A program made the position numbers and the translations under genes. This document shows positions 1 to 4,854 of a stretch of DNA of 9,187 nt, one piece after another (position 1 is the stretch's first letter; every line of letters starts with the position of its first letter). The notes under the pieces were generated by a model. The model ran no database searches. It worked only from the letters and a program-made list of their open reading frames with translations, and was not told the DNA's origin. The DNA is from JBBSDV01 sp038240335 (GTDB taxonomy: Bacteria > Chloroflexota > Dehalococcoidia > DSTF01 > JACRBR01), in the NCBI GenBank assembly GCA_038240335.1, contig JBBSDV010000138.1, positions 1-9,187 of the forward strand, written 5' to 3'.

Positions 1-156
1 GTGGCGCGGTCCTGGTTCACGAACCTGGTGTTCGGAAAGGACGCGGGCCCCTTGCCCGTCGACGCCGGCACGTATGACCTCGAAGTGCGCGCAGCCGGCA
101 CAACCACGGTTGCCCTGCCCGTAAACGGCGTCAAGCGATGCGTCGTCGCTCGTTGA
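1..156 (+). CDS. DUF4397-like protein, C-terminal fragment (5' end outside window)
   Basis: Frame 1 is open from the window edge to a TGA at 154-156 (51 codons). It contains VDAGTYDLEVRAAGTTTVAL followed by PVNGVK. This is the beta-strand pattern (AGTY.LEVR..GT..V.L) of DUF4397 domains, which occur in secreted or lipoprotein-like proteins of unknown role. The homology-like part ends at about position 135. The last residues (RCVVAR) look out of place, because the family normally continues with more beta-strand sequence. From about 137 on, the DNA instead reads as an alpha/beta hydrolase in frame 2. The gene therefore seems to be cut off by a rearrangement rather than ending naturally. The family call rests on a short stretch, so it is moderate at best. 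The N-terminus cannot be seen. Confidence 0.5.
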   Translation: MARSWFTNLVFGKDAGPLPVDAGTYDLEVRAAGTTTVALPVNGVKRCVVAR

Positions 157-160
157 CCGC

Positions 161-652
161 GTGATCGGCTTCGGCGCGCCGCTCTTCGCCTCGGAACGTG
201 CCGCCCGCAAACACCTGCACGCACTCGGGCCTCTCGCACGACTCATGGCAGATGATTCGCCGCGCGCGGCGCAGTTGTGCGCCTTCACGTGCAGGCACCG
301 CGAACTCGCGAGGCGCCTTGCGCCGATCTTTGCACCGCGCCTGCCGGCGGCGGTAGCGGCGGACGGCGTTGATCACGTGTGGGAATCGTACAAAGGAACA
401 TTCGACCTCATCGCCAGACAACCTGAAACGCGACACCGGATTAGTTCGCTGGGCGACCGGATTACGCTGGTTTATGGCCGGGATGATCGCATCTGCTCGA
501 ATGGCGAGGTCAACTCTGTCCTTCTCGGCGCACCAGATGTTCGGCGTCTCACGGTGCCGGTGGGCGACCACCATCTGCCGCTCCGGTATCCGGCGCGGTG
601 CCGAGAAATAGTGCGGACGTGCGTTGCCGGATCTCTAGGCACGCACACCTAA
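161..652 (+). pseudogene. Alpha/beta hydrolase remnant lacking the nucleophile half
   Basis: The longest read starts at a GTG (161) and gives 163 residues, but the same frame is open back to 125 and reads SSLVDRVIGFGAPLFAS. That is the stretch which follows the nucleophile elbow in alpha/beta hydrolases. The C-terminal half is well preserved: LGDRITLVYGRDDR (about 97-110) carries the expected acid residue (D108 or D109), and VGDHHLPLRYP (134-144) carries the catalytic-type histidine (H137 or H138). The N-terminal strands, the oxyanion loop and the G-x-S-x-G elbow are absent; family members are usually about 250-300 aa. There is no good ribosome-binding site before the GTG, and the preceding DNA codes for a DUF4397 tail in another frame. 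I read this as a gene truncated at its 5' end by deletion or fusion, probably inactive. Its original substrate cannot be inferred. A chimeric assembly would look the same. Confidence 0.6.
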
Positions 653-708
653 GACACGCGCTCAACCTAGCGGCCCACTGACGAATCAGGTCCATAGATA
701 ACAACCCC

Positions 709-735
709 CGGCGACGTCTGGATCAGACATCGCCG
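709..735 (-). terminator. Strong hairpin between convergent genes, likely terminator
   Basis: Arms 709-720 and 724-735 pair over 12 positions with one mismatch (C715 with A729) around a 3-nt loop. The hairpin lies 57 nt past the hydrolase stop and 23 nt past the stop of the minus-strand membrane protein, so it sits where a bidirectional terminator is expected. On the minus strand the stem is followed by GGGGTTGTTATC, a weakly T-rich stretch. On the plus strand there is no T tract. It best fits a terminator for the cupredoxin/membrane-protein unit. Confidence 0.5.
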
Positions 736-757
736 AAGGCCGCTCGCAATTACCCGG

Positions 758-1165
758 TCACGGGTGATGCGAGGAGTGGTCTGCGGGTTGTCCACTGTTG
801 TCGCTGCCGTTGTCGCCTCTGATCGCTGGGCCGATCCAGAGCGTCGAAACAGTGAACATCACCGCGAAGATCGCGAGGGCGATCCCCGGCGCCAGCCAGC
901 TGCCGAAACGGCGATGGAGACGGAGCAGCATCGGGATCGTCAGCACGAATCCGATCACGGCGAACAGCGCCGTACCACCCGCGCCAGTCAGCAGCGCGGC
1001 GCCGGCGATTGGACCGATGTGATGGAGGACGTGCGGCGCAATGCCAGCGACCGCGCCAACGCTCGCCGAAAACGCGGCGCTGAGCCTCGCCAGCAGCCCG
1101 CGGCGTTCGCTGGCGCCGTCAGAGTTCGTTATTGGTTCGGCGACCCGGCCCGTGCTTGTAACCAT
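758..1165 (-). CDS. Small multi-pass membrane protein with His-rich C-terminus, function unknown
   Basis: The gene encodes 135 aa from ATG 1165 to TGA at 758-760. GAGGAG lies 9 nt before the ATG, in the 14-nt gap after the cupredoxin stop. A polar N-terminus (1-29) precedes a weakly hydrophobic segment (about 30-45), the motif GIAPHVLHHIGP (41-52), a clear transmembrane stretch (about 53-81), a basic loop LRLHRRFGSW (81-90) and a last transmembrane segment (about 91-115). The tail ends in HSSHHP. The histidines at 45, 48, 49, 130, 133 and 134 and the neighbouring copper protein make a metal-related role possible, but no characterised family is recognised. The reading frame stays open upstream into the cupredoxin, but the ribosome-binding site and the change in protein character at this ATG support the short form. 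It is very likely co-transcribed with the cupredoxin and ends just before the 709-735 hairpin. Confidence 0.8.
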   Translation of the reverse strand: MVTSTGRVAEPITNSDGASERRGLLARLSAAFSASVGAVAGIAPHVLHHIGPIAGAALLTGAGGTALFAVIGFVLTIPMLLRLHRRFGSWLAPGIALAIFAVMFTVSTLWIGPAIRGDNGSDNSGQPADHSSHHP

Positions 1166-1179
1166 CGGTTGACGCTCCT

Positions 1180-1581
1180 CTATCGCACCTGCAGGCGAGC
1201 CACCATGCTCGGATGGACCGTGCAGTAGTAGGTGAAGTCTCCTGCATTGTCGAAGGTGAGGGACTTGCTGTCGCCCTTGTTGAGAATGCCGGTGTTCCAG
1301 CTGCCGTCTTTCGCCGTAGCGCTGTGCGGCGCGTCGTCGTAGTTCGTCCACGTTACCTTCGCGCCCACCGGCACCTGCAGGTTGCCCGTGGCGAACGCGA
1401 AGTCGCGGATCGCGACGCTCTCGGCCGTGCTGCCTACCGACACCGGGGCGTTCGACGTGTTCGTACCGCCCCCCATCATGTGACCCATGTGACCGCCGCC
1501 CATGCCCCACTCCATGTCCCATCCGCCGCGAGCCATGGCCGAGAACGCCACGGTGCTCAACACGACGGCACCAGTGATCAA
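1180..1581 (-). CDS. Plastocyanin-like cupredoxin (type 1 blue copper), exported; start uncertain
   Basis: Read from TTG 1581, the product is 133 aa. It has a hydrophobic leader (about 1-16), a Met/His-rich spacer (WGMGGGHMGHMM, 25-36) that could bind copper, and a cupredoxin domain (about 47-133). The type 1 copper ligands are all visible: H86 in DDAPHSA, then C120, H123 and M126 in YYCTVHPSM. Such proteins carry electrons or bind copper outside the cytoplasmic membrane. The start is a problem. The frame continues upstream as PLFLLLVGL, extending the hydrophobic leader, to a TGA at 1621-1623 without any ATG or GTG. TTG 1581 would begin in the middle of the leader and has no Shine-Dalgarno site. 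ATG 1624 gives MIFARTT, an ideal n-region, but in another frame; removing one base near 1604 would join the two. So either a single-base frameshift (real or a sequencing error) lies in the signal peptide, or a non-standard start is used. The mature domain looks intact. Confidence 0.82.
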   Translation of the reverse strand: MITGAVVLSTVAFSAMARGGWDMEWGMGGGHMGHMMGGGTNTSNAPVSVGSTAESVAIRDFAFATGNLQVPVGAKVTWTNYDDAPHSATAKDGSWNTGILNKGDSKSLTFDNAGDFTYYCTVHPSMVARLQVR

Positions 1582-1620
1582 TCCAACGAGCAGCAGGAAT
1601 AGCGGTGGTCCGGGCGAATA

Positions 1621-1791
1621 TCATCGTGACTCGTGAGCTTTCGTCTCGCGAAGCACGAGCGTCGAGACCGCACACGGAGCTCGCAGACAAGCGTTGCGGG
1701 AAGAACCGACCAACCGTGAGCGCGCGCATGCCGTACAGATTGCTCGAACCGCGGCAGAGGACGTTCTTGGGGTGGCGCCGGTGTGCTTCAT
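1621..1791 (-). other. Possible small ORF (56 codons) with good ribosome-binding site, upstream of cupredoxin
   Basis: ATG 1791 is preceded by AGGAG (1799-1803) at an ideal 7-nt spacing. The frame runs 56 codons to the TGA at 1621-1623, which overlaps the candidate cupredoxin ATG (1622-1624) as ATGA. It is in the same frame as the cupredoxin. The predicted peptide is rich in Ala, Arg, Ser, Thr and Cys with no recognisable domain, and its third-position GC is lower than expected for a gene in DNA like this. It could be a leader peptide, the decayed front of a longer protein, or chance. The stretch also has to hold the cupredoxin promoter, for which no convincing -35/-10 pair was found. Confidence 0.22.
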
Positions 1792-1866
1792 CGTGAATCT
1801 CCTACATCAGCGTAGTCGCAACGAAGCGCCCTTCGTAGGGGCCGATCGGACGTTCTTGCGTGGCCA
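1625..1866. other. Leader/intergenic region between hsp20 remnant and cupredoxin
   Basis: About 240 nt carry no established gene. They contain the doubtful small ORF ending at 1621, its ribosome-binding site (1799-1803), and a small perfect hairpin at 1821-1836 (ACGAAG/CTTCGT around CGCC). An 11-base direct repeat, GGACGTTCTTG, occurs at 1759-1769 and 1848-1858. No sigma-70-like promoter stands out. This is the logical site for regulation of the cupredoxin unit. Confidence 0.3.
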
Positions 1867-1964
1867 GTGACTCGCCCAACGCGCCGCATTTGCTCGTCGG
1901 TGCTCAACGGGCGCACGGGATGCGGTGTTGCCGAAGCGTTCGCCGTAGTCAGGGCCGACCGCAT
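1867..1964 (-). pseudogene. Decayed copy of the hsp20 3' end
   Basis: These 98 nt align with the 3' end of the intact hsp20 gene (4417-4517) at roughly 84% identity by hand alignment: 13 mismatches and three single-base gaps over 101 columns. On the minus strand AVGPDYGERFGN matches AVGPDYGERVGN of the intact protein almost residue for residue. Indels then scramble the middle, after which ARWASH is recovered. The original stop codon is lost. The match stops at about 1964; the next 64 nt up to the debranching-gene stop do not resemble hsp20, so the alpha-crystallin domain is absent. It is a truncated, drifting duplicate, and the debranching gene lies between it and the intact copy. Confidence 0.72.
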
Positions 1965-2028
1965 GGCGTCCCGACATCCCGGAAGACAACTTTTCGGTTT
2001 GCCCGCGCGTCATTGAAACGACACCGCC

Positions 2029-4188
2029 CTACCGGGTTTCAATCTTCCACGGTCCCCATGGCCGCGCGCTTACGTCGACGTGGCCTTCTCTTCGCACGAC
2101 GTCCCAGCGGCTACGATCCTTCTCCTTCCAGAAGCTCAAATCGACGTTCGCGGCGCCGACCTTGACGTCGCGCAGCGTTACGTCAGGCAACCATTCGGGG
2201 AGGGTCGGATCGACGTACAGGCGCCCGTTTGGCGCGTCGGCCTGAATCCCGAGGATCGCCTGGAGCAACTGAAAGACGGACGCGGCCGCCCACGCCTGTG
2301 GAACGTTGGCGCCTCGGTATTGAACGGGAAACGAACCGGTACGCCGCGCGATCCCCGCATACAACTCGGGCAGGCGGAAGCCTTCAAAATAGCTCGCCGC
2401 TTCCGAGATATCCCTCGCCACGCGCGACGCTTCATCGGCGAACCCGTAACGCTTGAAGCCGAGTGCGATCAGGCCATTGTCGTGCGGCCATACCGACCCG
2501 CGCTGGTAAGAGAATGGATTGTACGCCGGGTTGTTCGACGAGATCGTACGGATCCCCCAGCCGCTCCAGAGGTCCGGCTCGAAGAAGCGCCGCACGACCC
2601 GGCCGGCGTGTTCCTCGCTGGCGATGCCGCTCCACAAGAGATGCCCGGCGTTCGAGGCCACGCTCTTCACCGGTCGTTTCTCCGGGTCGAGCGTGAGCGC
2701 ATAGAATCCGATGTCTTCGCACCAGTACGCCGCCTCGAACCGATCGCGCAGCGCTGCGGCCTTTCCGCGCAACTCGGCCGCGCGGGCCCCGTCGTCTAGA
2801 TGCGTGAAGATTTCCGCCATCCGCATCCAGGCGTCAAACACGTAGCCCTGCAGCTCGCACAGCGCCTTCGGGGGCCGGACCTGGCTGCCGTCGGGATAGA
2901 CGATCGCATCGCCCGCGTCCTTCCAACCCATGTTCTCGTAGCCCGCGCTCGAGCGGGTCTTGTACTCCTGGAAGCCGTCACCGTCGAGATCGCCGAATTG
3001 GTCGATCCATTCGAGGCAACGGTCCGCCGTTTCGCGGTGCTCTCGCAACAGCGCGTCGTCGCCGATCCACTTCCACGTCTCGTGCAACAAGATGAGGTAG
3101 AGGATCGTCGCATCCGCCGTCCCGTAGTACGGCGTGTGCGGAATTTTCTTGAAGTGCGCGAGTTCGCCGAAGCGAATCTCGTGCGGCATCTTGCCCGGAT
3201 CGGCGTCACGCCAATCGTCCGACTCGGACGCCTGCATCTGCGCGAGTTGTTTCAGCGTGCCGAGCGCGAGCGTTGGGTCGACGAGCATGCTTTGTAGGCT
3301 GACAATCAGGCTGTCGCGGCCGAAGATCGTCATGAACCAGGGTACGCCGGCGGCGGGCACCCACATCGCGTCACCTAGGGCATGCTCGTGGAGGCGGAGG
3401 GCCGCCATGTCTTCGACGGACGCGCGGAACAGCCGATACACATCTTCGTTCGCCGACGTGAGCTTGGTTGCGCGCTGCTCCCACTCTCTCCCCATCCGAT
3501 CGAACTCCGTGTCGGCATGATCGTGCGACGAGTTCAACGGGGTCTTCGTGCGCCGGCCATCGATGAGCGTGTAGAAGCAGCACGAATGCCACGAGCCGCC
3601 CGGTTCAAGCTCGACCTCAAACGTCAAGCGGCCGTTGGCGTAGGATGGCGGCGAGGTGCTGTTCCGCAGGCTGTACACGAGGTGGCGCTTGAAATCGCGG
3701 TTGACGTACTCCGTGTGCATCTCGGCGGCCTGCGGATGCCACTCGGTGACGATGCGCCCGCGTCGTACGAAGTGCTTCGACTTCACCTCGAAGATGTCGG
3801 CGAAGTCTGAGCGGATCGCCACTTCGAGGTTGAAGCGCAGGCGGCCGAGGCTGTGGTTGGTCACGTCGATGTCTTCGTGGATGCCTTCGGCGATCGTGCG
3901 GCCAAGTTCGAGCGAGATGACGCCCTCCGGGATAACACCGTCCTCGGTCTCGAACTCGCCATTGGTGAGAACGACGCGCGATACGCAGTACGTGAGCGCG
4001 CTGGATGTGAGAAGCTGCCACGGCGTCCCGTTCGCAGAGATCTCGTAGTAGCTGACGAACCGCGTGTCGCTCGCGTAGAGACCCTGGTCCGTATCGGCGC
4101 GGATCTGGCCGTCGCGAGCCGTCACCATGAAGGTGCTGCCCTGGTTGATCGTCAGCACCGGCGGGCCAACGCTAATCTCGACCGGCAA
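2029..4188 (-). CDS. Amylo-alpha-1,6-glucosidase-type glycogen debranching enzyme
   Basis: The product is 719 aa. The start chosen is TTG 4188, because GGAGG lies 4 nt upstream and the protein then begins directly with the conserved N-terminal domain; a longer read from 4338 adds low-complexity residues without a ribosome-binding site. The N-terminal beta-sandwich domain (about 5-215, GDE_N_bis type) includes DQGLYASDTRFVSYYEI (34-50). The C-terminal (alpha/alpha)6-barrel (about 245-650) includes GVPWFMTIFGRDSLIV (281-296), DLDGDGFQEYK (400-410), GWKDAGDAI (421-429), SVWPHDN (565-571) and PQAWAA (630-635). Acidic residues in these motifs are the probable catalytic and substrate-binding groups. 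Annotated relatives are taken to release glucose from alpha-1,6 branch points of glycogen-like polymer in the cytoplasm; some members of this broad family act on other glucosides, so the substrate is not certain. It lies downstream of xfp-hsp20 and is flanked by two copies of the hsp20 tail. Confidence 0.88.
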   Translation of the reverse strand: MPVEISVGPPVLTINQGSTFMVTARDGQIRADTDQGLYASDTRFVSYYEISANGTPWQLLTSSALTYCVSRVVLTNGEFETEDGVIPEGVISLELGRTIAEGIHEDIDVTNHSLGRLRFNLEVAIRSDFADIFEVKSKHFVRRGRIVTEWHPQAAEMHTEYVNRDFKRHLVYSLRNSTSPPSYANGRLTFEVELEPGGSWHSCCFYTLIDGRRTKTPLNSSHDHADTEFDRMGREWEQRATKLTSANEDVYRLFRASVEDMAALRLHEHALGDAMWVPAAGVPWFMTIFGRDSLIVSLQSMLVDPTLALGTLKQLAQMQASESDDWRDADPGKMPHEIRFGELAHFKKIPHTPYYGTADATILYLILLHETWKWIGDDALLREHRETADRCLEWIDQFGDLDGDGFQEYKTRSSAGYENMGWKDAGDAIVYPDGSQVRPPKALCELQGYVFDAWMRMAEIFTHLDDGARAAELRGKAAALRDRFEAAYWCEDIGFYALTLDPEKRPVKSVASNAGHLLWSGIASEEHAGRVVRRFFEPDLWSGWGIRTISSNNPAYNPFSYQRGSVWPHDNGLIALGFKRYGFADEASRVARDISEAASYFEGFRLPELYAGIARRTGSFPVQYRGANVPQAWAAASVFQLLQAILGIQADAPNGRLYVDPTLPEWLPDVTLRDVKVGAANVDLSFWKEKDRSRWDVVRREGHVDVSARPWGPWKIETR

Positions 4189-4192
4189 TGTT

Positions 4193-4197
4193 CCTCC
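4193..4197 (-). promoter_or_regulatory. Ribosome-binding site deciding a TTG start for the debranching gene
   Basis: On the minus strand GGAGG is followed by AACA and then TTG at 4188. No ATG or GTG in frame nearby has a comparable site, and the conserved protein begins here. This supports the TTG start over the in-frame candidate at 4338. Confidence 0.65.
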
Positions 4198-4354
4198 GTC
4201 TTTGCGTGCGTTCGCGACGCTACGGCGCCACTCGTATGATTGCGCACTTGGGGACTGCGACAGGGCGCCAGATCGACGGCGCAGCGTACCTTCCCGTGGG
4301 CGTCCCCGCGAACAAGTCGAAAGCAGCGAACCGTTCAATCAAGCGTGGACGAGT

Positions 4355-4379
4355 GCAAGGTGTCGCTCGACACCTGCAG
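4355..4379 (-). terminator. Hairpin after hsp20, possible attenuator or processing site
   Basis: Arms AGGTGTCG (4359-4366) and CGACACCT (4369-4376) are perfectly complementary. TGCA/GCA flanks add further pairs around a bulged base. The hairpin begins about 23 nt past the hsp20 stop, in the 213-nt gap (4189-4401) before the debranching gene. No T tract follows on the minus strand (TGCACTCGTCC), so it is a weak candidate for intrinsic termination. It may instead stabilise the upstream mRNA or partly uncouple the two genes. No convincing promoter is visible in the rest of the gap. Confidence 0.42.
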
Positions 4380-4401
4380 AAAACTGCGGGGCCGGTTCAC
4401 G

Positions 4402-4854
4402 TCATGTGTGATGCTGGTGACTCGCCCAGCGCGCCGCATCGTGCTCGTCGGTGCTCAGCGGGCGCACCGGGTGGCCGGCATTCCCGACGCGCTCGCCGTA
4501 GTCCGGACCGACGGCATCGAGTTTCAGATGCGCCGGCCGCGTCTCTTCGCAAATCGGCAACACCACCACGAGAATGCCATTGCGGTACGTCACGTTCGCC
4601 ATCGTACCGTCAACGGGGGTGGGCAGCGTCAACTCGCGGCAATACGGGCCGGGATTCCACTCATCGTCCAGCACCCGATTCTCTCCCTTGAGAGCGCCGC
4701 GACCGTTCCCGTGCAGAACAAGCTGATTCCCCGGGGACACTTCGACAAAGATGTCTTCCGGCCCCAAACCCGGCATCGGCGCCGCAACCGTGACCCGGTC
4801 ATTGGACACGTAGGTCTTCACGGGCACTCGTTGCGCCCCTTCGTGGTCATTCAC
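4402..4854 (-). CDS. Hsp20/alpha-crystallin small heat-shock protein
   Basis: The product is 150 aa, starting at GTG 4854 with AAGGAG (4862-4867) at 7-nt spacing inside the end of xfp; the two genes overlap by 8 nt in different frames, which suggests coupled translation. The alpha-crystallin domain spans about 12-105: VKTYVSNDRVTVAAPMPGL with PEDIFVEV (strands 2-3), NQLVLHG (43-49), YCRELTLP (71-78), and the signature ANVTYRNGILVVVLP (86-100). LKL (110-112) stands in for the C-terminal I-x-I motif that bridges subunits. The N-terminal arm is very short. An unusually long tail (113-150, VGPDYGERVGNAGHPVRP then DEHDAARWASHQHH) follows. Family members are ATP-independent holdases that form oligomers and keep unfolding proteins soluble. 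Its place behind phosphoketolase points to joint stress expression. A decayed copy of the tail lies at 1867-1964. Confidence 0.92.
   Translation of the reverse strand: MNDHEGAQRVPVKTYVSNDRVTVAAPMPGLGPEDIFVEVSPGNQLVLHGNGRGALKGENRVLDDEWNPGPYCRELTLPTPVDGTMANVTYRNGILVVVLPICEETRPAHLKLDAVGPDYGERVGNAGHPVRPLSTDEHDAARWASHQHHT

Noticed and set aside
1166..1729. N-terminal extension of the membrane protein reading through the cupredoxin region
   Set aside because: The extension is an Arg/His-rich out-of-frame shadow of the cupredoxin. A good ribosome-binding site precedes the ATG at 1165.
1821..1836. Perfect 6-bp hairpin considered as a terminator for the debranching gene
   Set aside because: It is short, lacks a T tract and lies about 190 nt past the stop. 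It is mentioned only as part of the leader region.
1759..1858. Direct repeat GGACGTTCTTG at 1759-1769 and 1848-1858 as insertion-target duplication or operator pair
   Set aside because: Two copies of 11 bases with no inverted-repeat element between them are too little to support either reading.
2080..2799. 239-codon + strand open frame within the debranching gene
   Set aside because: It is antisense to conserved barrel motifs, with composition typical of a shadow frame.
4189..4338. Longer debranching-enzyme start at 4338
   Set aside because: The added residues are low-complexity with no family similarity and no ribosome-binding site; GGAGG before TTG 4188 fits better.
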